From: Caproiciproducens sp. CPB-2
GTDB taxonomy: Bacteria; Bacillota; Clostridia; Oscillospirales; Acutalibacteraceae
Assembly: GCF_036287215.1 (NCBI RefSeq)
Contig: NZ_CP142860.1
Span: 1,674,001 to 1,738,000 of the forward strand
DNA length: 64,000 nucleotides
Direction of reading: 5' to 3'
In this document: positions 8,132 to 15,737 of the stretch, in pieces
Layout: the number at the start of each line of letters is the position of its first letter
How positions within the stretch are numbered: the first letter of the stretch is position 1
The notes under the pieces: generated by a model
What the model saw: the letters and a program-made list of their open reading frames with translations, nothing else
The model's database searches: none
Told to the model about the DNA's origin: nothing
Position numbers and translations under genes: made by a program

Positions 8132-8353
8132 GCGGATGTTAACGCAGGAAACGGTTCGGATTCTACTCTGCCGGTCACCGTTGATAAAAAAAGCGGCAGG
8201 GTAGGCGTGGACGTCGACGCGGGCAATGGACTCATGTCTGATGGAAAAACCACCGTTATTACAGTACCGTCCGTCCCCGACGTCGATACTTATATGCTGG
8301 GCATCCCTGTTTCAAGTCTGTCAAGAGAGAGACGCTGTTCACACAAGGGGTAA
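8132..8353 (+). pseudogene. Internal fragment of a secreted or S-layer-like repeat protein
   Basis: From 8132 one frame reads about 64 residues of regular, Val/Asp/Gly/Thr-rich beta-type sequence (VTVDKKSGRVGVDVDAGNG, then TTVITVPSVPDVDTY). This is what the middle of a clostridial surface protein with SLH or Ig-like parts looks like. It has no start of its own; the frame merely runs on from an ATG inside the small ger gene, and it ends in a terminator hairpin. It is much more GC-rich than the ger genes. I read it as a broken piece at the edge of the mobilizable module. The rest of the 440-base gap (8371-8571) shows no gene. Confidence 0.45.
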
Positions 8354-8370
8354 CGTCTCTCTCTTATTCT
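8323..8370 (+). terminator. Rho-independent terminator
   Basis: A 12-bp stem (AAGAGAGAGACG with CGTCTCTCTCTT) is followed by ATTCTTCT. It is the first strong terminator after the ger operon, so ger transcripts may run through the fragment at 8132. Confidence 0.75.
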
Positions 8371-8571
8371 TCTACAATAAGCTCGACCTTAGCTTCAACG
8401 CTGTTATTGAGCAACATCCACACCGCTATCCTGTTGGTGATACACTTTGCCTGTCGGAAAGGCTGAAACGGAGAATCAGATTGAAAAGATGAATATTCAG
8501 GATTTAGAATAATAAAGTAGCTTTACGAATGATTCTGTGCTATGCTGTGTCGCTGAAGGGAGGCGGTACGC

Positions 8572-8886
8572 ATGGACAACATCCTGAAAACGCTGTACGA
8601 CCATTTCTACCGATTGCCAGAATTCACCCCGCAGGAAGCGAGAATCACAGAAAACCATCAATTATTGCGACAGCGGCTGAGCAGCCGAAATCGCAAACTG
8701 GTTCTACGGATCATGGATGACAAAGATCTGATCTGTTCGGACGTTTCGCTGGACAGCTTCATTTGCGGATTCTGGCTGGCGTGGCAGATTGCAAATCAAA
8801 TACAAAATTACGACGGGTGTTCGGAGTGCAGCCAAAGAGCTGAACCGGACGCCCGTCTTGTATTTTCAAAGGAGGCAGTCAAATGA
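8572..8886 (+). CDS. Small mobile-element accessory protein (DUF6809-like)
   Basis: This 104-aa soluble protein begins MDNILKTLYDHFYRL and has the SLDSFICGFWLAWQIA segment typical of short proteins carried by clostridial mobilizable elements. Their role is unknown. The ATG follows GGGAGGCGG. Its TGA overlaps the ATG of the next gene (ATGA). The C-terminal part after residue 80 differs in character and may have been altered. Confidence 0.55.
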   Translation: MDNILKTLYDHFYRLPEFTPQEARITENHQLLRQRLSSRNRKLVLRIMDDKDLICSDVSLDSFICGFWLAWQIANQIQNYDGCSECSQRAEPDARLVFSKEAVK

Positions 8887-9561
8887 AGAAGAAAATTATC
8901 CTCGTAGTAGCCATTATCACCTGTGTCGCGCTATGTACCGCTGTGTGGCCTTGGAGCTTCGAAGTCGGGGATTTACCCATTGAGCCAATAAAACCCGCCG
9001 TAATCGCCGAAATTGAGGCGCGGGCAGAAGAAACACCACAGATTTTTCTCTCTGCCGATATTCCTGCTCCTGAACAGGAGGCTGTCGCAGAAAGTGAACC
9101 GCAGAAAACTGATATAACGGCAGAAAAAGAAATACAAAAGCCTGCGCCAACACAGCAAACACAAACTCATAAGCTGTCTCCATCATCCTCTGAGCCGCAC
9201 ATGGGAGATGTTCGCGTCGTAAACAGCGAGAAGCAGACTTACATCGACGGCTTTGGCTGGATAGAGGACCACAGCAGTGAGGGCGGCGGCACAACTGTCG
9301 GAAACCCGGGCGACGAGCTCACCGGCAACAAGGTAGGGCAGATGGGCGGTACGACTGGCGATGGCAAGGGCGACATCAATAAGCAGGTCGTGCGTCATGG
9401 GCGGCGGAGAATCCTCGACGCCGAGAGAAACAACCCCTCCGCCCGCAGAACAGCCGGAACGGACCGGCGATGTCATATACATCGAGATGATGCCAACACC
9501 CACAAAGGACAGCACCCCGCCGCCATATAAGCCGAACACAACACTTCCAACGAACCTGTAA
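8883..9561 (+). pseudogene. Exported mobile-element protein (DUF6550-like), frameshifted near 9390
   Basis: The gene starts at ATG 8883 after AAAGGAGG. It has a signal peptide or anchor (about residues 3-22), a Pro/Glu/Gln-rich stretch and the conserved-looking block YIDGFGWIEDHSSEGG plus GNKVGQMGG. From about 9390 this frame turns into Arg-rich nonsense (RRRILDAERNN), while the +1 frame reads a coherent Pro-rich tail (TTPPPAEQPERTGDVIYIE and STPPPYKPNTT) to a stop at 9559-9561. One indel between about 9380 and 9420 explains both. Such proteins occur with Rep/Mob genes of integrated elements; function unknown. Confidence 0.6.
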
Positions 9562-9571
9562 GACACTGAAA

Positions 9572-9612
9572 TAGCGCACTCAGCCCCGACTGACCGAGTG
9601 CGCTGTTTCTTT
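9572..9612 (+). terminator. Rho-independent terminator
   Basis: AGCGCACTC pairs with GAGTGCGCT and is followed by GTTTCTTT; it closes the 8572-9561 pair. Confidence 0.8.
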
Positions 9613-9712
9613 CTGCTGTTCGTATTCGTAAGGTTTTGAAGCTGTTAGCTACATTCTATCTGTTCGGCTTCGATGGATTTGGTACGATGCCGACGAACTA
9701 TGAACCCTGTTC

Positions 9713-9742
9713 TTTACGCCGCTTGCGCCTCCATGATATAAT
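9713..9742 (+). promoter_or_regulatory. Promoter for the 9776 gene
   Basis: TTTACG (9713) and TATAAT (9737) are 18 bases apart, with TGA before the -10 box. The start codon is 34 bases downstream of the -10 box. Confidence 0.55.
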
Positions 9743-9775
9743 TTCATCAAAAGCTGTCAAAAGCGAGGTGACTCC

Positions 9776-10612
9776 GTGAAAAAGAAGAAAAGGACGCTGC
9801 TTGACCTTGACCATATTCCAACGCTCGATGAGTTGCGCGCGTACTTTAAGGAAAATGATTTCTCAGCGGCGACATATGTAGACGTCGATTATGAAACGAT
9901 GGACGCCGAAAGCGTTGAAGCTCTTGAATACATAAAAGGTCTGATGGACGAGAAATGGGAGCCGCTATCGCGTGAGATGGGCTTGAAGTCCGACTCGTCA
10001 TATTACGGAAAGGACAATCCGCTGATTGCTATGTGTAATAACATGGAAAGCCTCGTCGCCGGCGGCGTGATGAAGCTCCTTAATGAAAAGCCTGAAGTGG
10101 CTGCCGAAATTCTGGATCACTTTTTTCAAGACCCTGACGTGGAACAACACGCCGACGACTTTTTGAATAATGCTGTGAAAACGGCAATGCAGGTCATGAA
10201 CTACGAGGAACTCGCGCAGGTCGTTCAGGATAACGCCGCATACGAGGACTTCAATCACGATAAATTCGACAACTACCGCTCCAAGGATTTTGACCGTAAA
10301 TGGAATCATACTCGCTCAAAAACCGAAACCGTCTCGTTTAACGAGATGGAGGATACCGTAAACGGCGAGGGAGAAAGCTCTCCGGTGCAGGTTGCGGACA
10401 CCTCTGTAAACGTAGAGGATGAAGTCATCACTCACCTGACCGGCAAAACCTTTTGGGACAGCATCTCTGATGACGACAGAACGCTTCTTAGAATGAGGAT
10501 GAGCGGCAAGACCCAGCAGGAGATTGCCGATACGCTCGGCTACAAAACGCACAGCGCCGTCACCAAACGGCTGCAAAAGCTGAAAGAGATATTTGAAAAC
10601 AGCGATCAATGA
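9776..10612 (+). CDS. Element-borne protein with C-terminal sigma-70-like HTH
   Basis: This 278-aa protein has an acidic N-terminal two thirds without recognised motifs and a C-terminal helix-turn-helix (about 225-275: LLRMRMSGKTQQEIADTLG followed by SAVTKRLQKLKEI) like region 4 of sigma factors or phage-type regulators. It probably binds DNA and controls the mobilizable module or acts in its replication. The start is GTG 9776, with GAGGTGA four bases before it. It stands alone between terminators. Function inferred only from the HTH. Confidence 0.65.
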   Translation: MKKKKRTLLDLDHIPTLDELRAYFKENDFSAATYVDVDYETMDAESVEALEYIKGLMDEKWEPLSREMGLKSDSSYYGKDNPLIAMCNNMESLVAGGVMKLLNEKPEVAAEILDHFFQDPDVEQHADDFLNNAVKTAMQVMNYEELAQVVQDNAAYEDFNHDKFDNYRSKDFDRKWNHTRSKTETVSFNEMEDTVNGEGESSPVQVADTSVNVEDEVITHLTGKTFWDSISDDDRTLLRMRMSGKTQQEIADTLGYKTHSAVTKRLQKLKEIFENSDQ

Positions 10613-10617
10613 ATGAT

Positions 10618-10652
10618 GTGCCTGTCGATGTGTTCGGCAGGCATATTTTTTT
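10618..10652 (+). terminator. Rho-independent terminator
   Basis: TGCCTG pairs with CAGGCA across a 13-base loop, then ATATTTTTTT. Confidence 0.75.
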
Positions 10653-10730
10653 GAAAATATTTTTTATCCGAAGGAACAATTTGTTTTCCTTATGTCGTAA
10701 GGAGGTAAGAGGAAAACACAATAAACGATG

Positions 10731-10758
10731 AGCATCCGTCGAAAGGCGGGTGCTTTTT
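10731..10758 (+). terminator. Hairpin with T-run upstream of the Rep-like gene
   Basis: AGCATCCG pairs with CGGGTGCT (one G-T), followed by TTTTT, only 46 bases before the TTG start at 10804. It looks like an attenuator for the rep-mob operon or the end of a short leader RNA that contains AAGGAGGTAAGAGG. Confidence 0.55.
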
Positions 10759-10803
10759 CTGTTGCGCGTTTTCCAAAATAAATACGAACAGGAGGAAAAC
10801 AAC

Positions 10804-11994
10804 TTGAACAACGAAACCAAAAAGAAAGGGAAGCTGTGCTTTGACACCATCGACGGCGCGACGCTGATGAGCACGCCGCTCCAACCGCTTATCTTCGTGG
10901 TGGACTCGCTCATCTCGCAGGGGCTTCATGTCCTCGTGGGTTCTCCAAAGGTCGGCAAGTCGTGGCTGGCGCTATGGCTGTCGGTCACGGTGGCGAAGGG
11001 CGAGCTGGTCTGGGGTATGCAGACACGGCAGGGCACGACGCTCTATCTCTGTCTTGAGGACAGCAGGCTCCGTATTCAGAACCGGCTGTTTGGAATCATG
11101 GAGGACGCACCACCCATCGTTCACTTCTGCACCGACGCCTTCATCATCGGCGGTGGTCTGGAGGAACGCATCGAAACCTTTATCGGCGAGCATCCCGATA
11201 CCGTTCTCATCATCATTGACACGCTGCAGATGGTGAGAGGCACGGGCTACGACAACACTTACGCAAACGACTACCGTGACCTGTCGATTCTGAAAAAGCT
11301 GGCGGACAAGCATGGCGTCGCTATCCTGCTTATCCATCATCTTCGCAAGGAGGGCGCCGACGATGTGTTCAATCGCATCTCAGGTACGACGGGCGTCCAA
11401 GGCGCTGTGGATTCCAGCTTCACGCTCATCGAGGACAAGCGCGGCAGCGGCAAGGCAAAGCTCTCCTGCATCGGCAGGGATATCGAGTACAGAGAAATCT
11501 GTCTTGAGCGCAACGAGGATAACGTCTGGGAGATGGTGTCGGGCAGCCGTGAGCAGCCGGAGCTTTTGGGCGACGCCATTATTTCTCTTCTCTCTGCATT
11601 TATGAAATCCGCTCCTCGCTTCATCGGCACTCCGACTGAGTTGGCAGATAAGCTGTTCAGTCAGAGCGGCGAGAAGATATCGCCGAAGAAAATATCCCAG
11701 CGTATTCTTCAGAATGCTGATGCGCTCATGAACGCGGGAATCACCTTCGACATCCGGCGCAGTAACGGCAAACGTCTCATCGAGCTTCACCGTGCCGATG
11801 GTGACGATAGTGCCGATACCCCGGATACCCCGAATATCGTCCCTGTCGACCCTGTATGCGGGGCCTTGGATGCGGAAGCTCTCCCCTTGGGAGAGGCAAG
11901 CAAAGCGTCCGGCTATACGCCGGCCACTTTAAGCGGGGCGCTGCCCCACACCCCAGTGACGAAAGGAGTACGATATGAAAAAACAGAAGGATAA
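10804..11994 (+). CDS. RepA/RecA-like AAA ATPase of the mobilizable module
   Basis: This 396-aa protein has the hexameric RecA-like helicase core of RepA-type replication proteins: Walker A GSPKVGKS (about residue 45), acidic strand VLIIIDTLQM (Walker B, about 135-145), and LLIHHLRKEG with the GTTGVQGAVDS segment. The C-terminal 100 residues are variable and Pro-rich. It likely unwinds DNA for replication or transfer of the element. The start is TTG 10804 because GGAGG lies eight bases upstream; the longer frame has no ribosome site. It overlaps mobC by 20 bases. The end of the gene contains several inverted repeats that may be the transfer origin. Confidence 0.8.
   Translation: MNNETKKKGKLCFDTIDGATLMSTPLQPLIFVVDSLISQGLHVLVGSPKVGKSWLALWLSVTVAKGELVWGMQTRQGTTLYLCLEDSRLRIQNRLFGIMEDAPPIVHFCTDAFIIGGGLEERIETFIGEHPDTVLIIIDTLQMVRGTGYDNTYANDYRDLSILKKLADKHGVAILLIHHLRKEGADDVFNRISGTTGVQGAVDSSFTLIEDKRGSGKAKLSCIGRDIEYREICLERNEDNVWEMVSGSREQPELLGDAIISLLSAFMKSAPRFIGTPTELADKLFSQSGEKISPKKISQRILQNADALMNAGITFDIRRSNGKRLIELHRADGDDSADTPDTPNIVPVDPVCGALDAEALPLGEASKASGYTPATLSGALPHTPVTKGVRYEKTEG
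11871..11960 (+). other. Candidate origin of transfer (oriT)
   Basis: Three close inverted repeats lie in the 3-prime end of the Rep gene just before mobC: CTCTCCC/GGGAGAG (11879-11895), GGC/GCC around 11911, and GGGGC/GCCCC (11935-11947). MOBP elements often have oriT beside the relaxase accessory gene. Inference from position only. Confidence 0.3.
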
Positions 11995-12286
11995 AACCTA
12001 TGCGTTCCGAGTCAGTTCCGCTGACCTGAATAAGATAAAAATCAACGCCAAACGAGCCAAACTGACCATTACCGATTACCTCACGGCCTCTGCGCTGAAC
12101 AAAGAGATTACTGTCGTTGATGGATTGGAATCGCTGGTGCCGGAGTTGAAAGCCCAGGGGAGAAACCTGAATCAGCTGACCACCCTCGCTCACATGGGCA
12201 GGGTCTATCCGGAACAGATTGACCGCCTCACCGATGCCTACGGCGATATATTCTCGGCGCTCAAAAAAATTCTGGAGGTGAAGTGA
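11975..12286 (+). CDS. mobC: Mobilization accessory protein MobC
   Basis: This 103-aa basic N-terminal, helical protein has the MobC-family pattern: an RVSSADLNKIKINAKRAKLT segment like a ribbon-helix-helix, TDYLTASALNKEI, and near the end LNQLTTLAHMGRVY. MobC proteins bind oriT and help the relaxase open DNA. The ATG at 11975 follows AAAGGAG. Its TGA overlaps the relaxase ATG, so both are made together. Confidence 0.85.
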   Translation: MKKQKDKTYAFRVSSADLNKIKINAKRAKLTITDYLTASALNKEITVVDGLESLVPELKAQGRNLNQLTTLAHMGRVYPEQIDRLTDAYGDIFSALKKILEVK

Positions 12287-13305
12287 TGGCGACCTTTACC
12301 CGAGTAAAAGTGAAAAAGCAGTCCTGCGGACGGATGCTTGGTGCGCTTGCCTATGTGCTTCGGGATAAGAAAGTCCGCTTTGATGGCGACAGAGTGGAAA
12401 GCGGCGTCAACTGCACTCCCTACACCAGCTACCTTGAGATGATGGCGACGAAGCAGATGTTCAAAAAAACATCTGACGTTTGCTTCTTTCATTTCGTTCA
12501 TTCTTTCTCGGATAAGGAGAAGATCACGCCATGGCAGGCAAATGAGATTGCCCGCGAGCTTGCCGAAAAGCTGTTCCCAAATTACGAGTGCGTCATCGCC
12601 ACCCACTCCGATACCGACAACATCCACTCGCATATCATAGTCAACTCGGTTAGCTTCAAAGACGGGAAGAAGCTGCACCTGTCGCCCACCTCCATCGAGG
12701 AGCAGCGGCAGGTCAACGACCAGATCTGCATGGCGCATGGCTTCTCCGTACTGGAACCCTACACCGGGCAGAAAAGAAAAAAGCGTCTGACACCCGGCGA
12801 GTACCGCGCCGCCGAGCGAGGCGAGAGCTGGAAGTTCCGTCTGATGAAAGCCATCGATGAGGCTCTGGAATACTCCCGCACCCGTATGGATTTCATCACA
12901 AATATGGAGTACGAGGGCTATGAGGTGCGCTGGGACGATACGCACAAATACATTCTGTTTGTCACGCCGGATGGCTGCAAGTGCCGTGACCGGAGCCTGC
13001 ATGACGACACCTATCTCAAGGAAAACCTTGAAAAACTGTTTGAATACCGCACGGTGCATGGTTTTACACCTCAGACCCCGGAGCCGCCCGAGGGCTGGCT
13101 GTCGCAGATGTATACGGCTGAAAATGTTCTTTCCGATGCCGTCCGGCTGGGCAAAAGCATTGAGAATATTGGGGATGTACCGCCTCCGCTCCAGCCTTCC
13201 GTCTTTACCGACAGCAAGCAGCGTCAGCGTGAAGCCCTCAAAAAGCTATCGCAGGGGCACAAGCTCCAGAGCGAGCAGGAGCAGGATATGAACCTGACAA
13301 TGTAA
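12286..13305 (+). CDS. MOBP-type relaxase / mobilization nuclease
   Basis: This 339-aa protein nicks the transferred strand at oriT. The relaxase domain fills the first about 160 residues; the histidine motif HSDTDNIHSHIIVNS (about 107-121) supplies the metal ligands, and GALAYVLRDKK near the N-terminus should carry the catalytic region. The C-terminal half (KKRLTPGEYRAAERGESWK onward) matches the usual layout of Firmicutes relaxases on small mobilizable elements. It lacks coupling protein and type IV secretion genes nearby, so it must use another element's transfer machinery. Start ATG 12286 overlaps the mobC stop. Confidence 0.9.
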   Translation: MATFTRVKVKKQSCGRMLGALAYVLRDKKVRFDGDRVESGVNCTPYTSYLEMMATKQMFKKTSDVCFFHFVHSFSDKEKITPWQANEIARELAEKLFPNYECVIATHSDTDNIHSHIIVNSVSFKDGKKLHLSPTSIEEQRQVNDQICMAHGFSVLEPYTGQKRKKRLTPGEYRAAERGESWKFRLMKAIDEALEYSRTRMDFITNMEYEGYEVRWDDTHKYILFVTPDGCKCRDRSLHDDTYLKENLEKLFEYRTVHGFTPQTPEPPEGWLSQMYTAENVLSDAVRLGKSIENIGDVPPPLQPSVFTDSKQRQREALKKLSQGHKLQSEQEQDMNLTM

Positions 13306-13328
13306 CCCGTAAGGGAGAAAGGATACCT

Positions 13329-13622
13329 ATGGACAGAGAAAAAATGATCTCACAGCACTACCTGAAGACAGGAATCCTCGGGGCTTACGAAACCGCCGAG
13401 GTCATGCATGAGGAAGAAGAAAACGGGAAATACGCTCCCTGCTTTGAGGATGCCACCGTCTTTTTTGGCAAAACACAGACCACAACCAACCGATCCATGT
13501 GCATCGAGGGCAGGCAGTATCGCGTCTGTTCGGTGTTCCCGGCAGTCACTGAGCACACACCCACGGACAAGTTGCTTGCCCTAATCGACACCGAGCTTGA
13601 AAAAGAAACGCACAGTGCCTGA
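13329..13622 (+). CDS. Hypothetical protein of the mobilizable module, 97 aa
   Basis: A short soluble, acidic protein with no motif that I recognise. It starts MDREKMISQHYLKTG after AAGGGAGAAAGG and sits 23 bases behind the relaxase, ahead of the recombinase. Similar-sized proteins are commonly found at this place in serine-recombinase elements. A hairpin separates it from the recombinase. Confidence 0.65.
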   Translation: MDREKMISQHYLKTGILGAYETAEVMHEEEENGKYAPCFEDATVFFGKTQTTTNRSMCIEGRQYRVCSVFPAVTEHTPTDKLLALIDTELEKETHSA

Positions 13623-13642
13623 ATTCAATAGACTTGCGGAAG

Positions 13643-13673
13643 CCGGTGCGGTATGATGTGGTTACCGTACCGG
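13643..13673 (+). promoter_or_regulatory. Hairpin upstream of the recombinase gene
   Basis: CCGGTGCGGTA pairs with TACCGTACCGG (one G-U) across a 9-base loop, 32 bases before the recombinase ATG. There is no true T-run, so an RNA control element or protein site is as likely as a terminator. Confidence 0.45.
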
Positions 13674-13704
13674 TTTGCCTCAAAAGAAGGAGGTTTAATA
13701 AAAG

Positions 13705-15357
13705 ATGGCAAACCCAAAATACAACATACTTTATGGCAGGCTCAGCCAGGAGGACGAACTCAAGGGCGACTCCAACAGCATTCAGAACCAGAGAATGCTC
13801 CTTGAAAAATATGCACAGGAAAACGGCTTCGTCAACGTAAAATTCCTGTACGACGACGGTTACTCGGGCACCAATTTCAACCGTCCGGCGTGGAGTGAAA
13901 TAATGAAGTTGATCGAAAGCAGCGAGGTCGAAACCCTCATTGTAAAAGACCTTTCGAGGCTGGGACGCGAATATCTGCAGGTAGGTTATTACACGGAAAT
14001 CTACTTTCCTCAACAGGGCGTCCGCTTTATTGCGGTCAACGACGGCGTCGATTCGCTTTACTCGGAAACCAATGATTTTACTCCGATGCGCAATTATTTC
14101 AACGAGCTCTACGCCAAGGACTCCAGCAAAAAGGTGCGCATTGTGAAACGGGCTCAGGCTGAACGCGGCGAGCTTCTCGGCGGCAAACCGCCCTACGGCT
14201 ACAAAAGGGATGAAACAGTCCGCAAGGGAATCGTACCAGACGAGGAAGCAGCGGGAGTTGTGAAGCGCATCTTCGCCCTCTGCGCCGAAGGAAAAGGCCC
14301 GAACCAGATCGCAAGGCTGCTGACAAAGGAGCAGGTGCTCACGCCGAGCAATTATAGCTACAGGAAAACAGGAGTCTCTCACGCAGAATTGGATACAACC
14401 AGACCATACAGCTGGTGCGGCAGCTCGGTTACCGGAATCCTTGACAACAAAACCTACCTCGGGCACATGGCGGGCCTGCGCTCCACGACGTTGTCCTACA
14501 AGAACAAGAAGCTCATTCGGCACCCGGAATCGGAGCAGATTCTGGTGGAGAATACCCATGAGCCGCTGATCACCCAGGAGCTGTGGGACATCGTGCAGGA
14601 GGTCCGCAAGCATAAGAAACGGACGCCAAAGCAGATGGAAGAGCCGAATATGTTCTCGGGACTGGTGTATTGCGCTGACTGCGGGAAGCCGTTGGTGCTC
14701 CACAGGGCGCACACGATGAAGGCGACTCAGAACAATTTTATGTGCTACACCTACAAAAAGAAGGGCAAGGAGGTCTGCTCGGCTCACTATATCCGTGAGC
14801 AGGACTTGACGAGGATCATACTTGACGACCTACGCAGGGTTACTCACTTCGCGAGACAGAAGGAAAGGCTGTTTGCCGAGTACATCAACCAGAAAAACAG
14901 CGTAGAGCTTCGCCGGGAGATCAATACCGTGCAGAAGGAGCTGGATTCCATGCGTCGCAGGAACGCTGATCTGACGGCGCTTTTCAAGAGGCTTTATGAG
15001 GATAACGTGTTGGGGCGCGTCACCAACGAGCAGTTCCGCATCCTCTCCGGCGACTACAACGCCGAGCAAAAGGAACTCTCGGCAGCCATCCCCGAGAAAG
15101 AATCCCGACTGGAGAAGCTCAAGGCTTCCGCCGCCAACGTGGACGCATTTATTGAGAAAGCTAAGCGGTACACAGAAATCCAAGAGCTCACGCCGGAAAT
15201 TCTGAGGTTGTTCATCAGCCGGATTGAGGTCGGCGAACGCGGTGAGAAATACTCCCGCACCGCCGAACAGAGCATCCGCATCATCTACCGCGACGTTGGT
15301 GTTATGGACAGCGTGGAGCCGGTCGAAGAAAATATGGAACAAGAATACATTGCATAG
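13705..15357 (+). CDS. Large serine recombinase (TnpX/resolvase family)
   Basis: This 550-aa protein should catalyse excision and integration of the element. The N-terminal resolvase domain shows YGRLSQEDE with the likely nucleophile Ser14, and LIVKDLSRLGRE with catalytic arginines near residue 80. Then come the recombinase domain (about 160-270, GKPPYGYKRD), a zinc ribbon (CADCGKPLVLHR with later Cys residues around 345-360) and a coiled-coil/DUF4368-like C-terminus. ATG 13705 has AAGGAGG upstream. It lies about 100 bases from the right end of the element, the usual place for such recombinases, and reads toward tRNA-Thr. Confidence 0.92.
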   Translation: MANPKYNILYGRLSQEDELKGDSNSIQNQRMLLEKYAQENGFVNVKFLYDDGYSGTNFNRPAWSEIMKLIESSEVETLIVKDLSRLGREYLQVGYYTEIYFPQQGVRFIAVNDGVDSLYSETNDFTPMRNYFNELYAKDSSKKVRIVKRAQAERGELLGGKPPYGYKRDETVRKGIVPDEEAAGVVKRIFALCAEGKGPNQIARLLTKEQVLTPSNYSYRKTGVSHAELDTTRPYSWCGSSVTGILDNKTYLGHMAGLRSTTLSYKNKKLIRHPESEQILVENTHEPLITQELWDIVQEVRKHKKRTPKQMEEPNMFSGLVYCADCGKPLVLHRAHTMKATQNNFMCYTYKKKGKEVCSAHYIREQDLTRIILDDLRRVTHFARQKERLFAEYINQKNSVELRREINTVQKELDSMRRRNADLTALFKRLYEDNVLGRVTNEQFRILSGDYNAEQKELSAAIPEKESRLEKLKASAANVDAFIEKAKRYTEIQELTPEILRLFISRIEVGERGEKYSRTAEQSIRIIYRDVGVMDSVEPVEENMEQEYIA

Positions 15358-15366
15358 AAAGCGCAT

Positions 15367-15394
15367 GAGGCGGACGACTTTCGCCGTCCGCCTC
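15367..15394 (+). terminator. Perfect hairpin after the recombinase
   Basis: GAGGCGGACG pairs with CGTCCGCCTC ten bases after the stop. No T-run follows, so termination strength is uncertain. Confidence 0.55.
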
Positions 15395-15407
15395 TACATA
15401 CAAGACT

Positions 15408-15457
15408 GGTTCAAAACATGTCCCTGTGAACGCTAACAGAAGTTTTAGCGGGGTTTT
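15408..15457 (-). repeat. About 50-bp repeat, right copy
   Basis: Inverted partner of 3093-3143, identical over 16 bases at the outer end. It ends one base before the CCA end of tRNA-Thr. Together with the recombinase it marks the probable right end of the mobile element. Confidence 0.65.
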
Positions 15458-15458
15458 A

Positions 15459-15534
15459 TGGAGCTGCTAATGCGATTCGAACGCATGACCTCATCCTTAC
15501 CAAGGATGTGCTCTGCCAACTGAGCCATAGCAGC
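15459..15534 (-). tRNA. tRNA-Thr (anticodon GGT)
   Basis: A full cloverleaf of 76 bases with encoded CCA. Acceptor arm GCTGCTA/TAGCAGC, anticodon loop TTGGTAA on stem CATCC/GGATG, T-arm GTTCGAATC. The probable element end abuts its 3-prime side. Confidence 0.97.
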
Positions 15535-15537
15535 AAA

Positions 15538-15614
15538 TGGCGACTCGGATCGGGATCGAACCGACGACCTCTAGCGTGACAGGCTAGCGTTCTAACCAGC
15601 TGAACTACCGAGCC
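15538..15614 (-). tRNA. tRNA-Asp (anticodon GTC)
   Basis: A 77-base cloverleaf with encoded CCA. Acceptor GGCTCGG, anticodon loop CTGTCAC on stem CTAGC/GCTAG, T-arm GGTTCGATCCC. Three bases from tRNA-Thr, so co-transcribed. Confidence 0.97.
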
Positions 15615-15637
15615 ATTTACCGTGGACAACGAATATC

Positions 15638-15666
15638 ATTATACTGAAAAGGCCGTTACTTGTCAA
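15638..15666 (-). promoter_or_regulatory. Promoter of the tRNA-Asp/tRNA-Thr operon
   Basis: On the minus strand TTGACA (15666-15661), 17 bases, TATAAT (15643-15638); both boxes are perfect consensus. Confidence 0.9.
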
Positions 15667-15737
15667 CAGATAAACGACAAAAAAATAATAATTTTTTATT
15701 TGACAAACCTTCCCCGGAAAATCGGGGAGAGTTCCCG

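Noticed and set aside
8226..8492. 88-codon plus-strand frame after the ger operon
   Set aside because: Passes through a strong terminator hairpin and has no start signal.
12238..13059. 273-codon minus-strand frame opposite the relaxase
   Set aside because: Shadow of the GC-rich relaxase gene; no ribosome site and low-complexity composition.
13546..14787. 413-codon minus-strand frame opposite the recombinase
   Set aside because: Antisense of a motif-rich serine recombinase; a by-product of codon bias.
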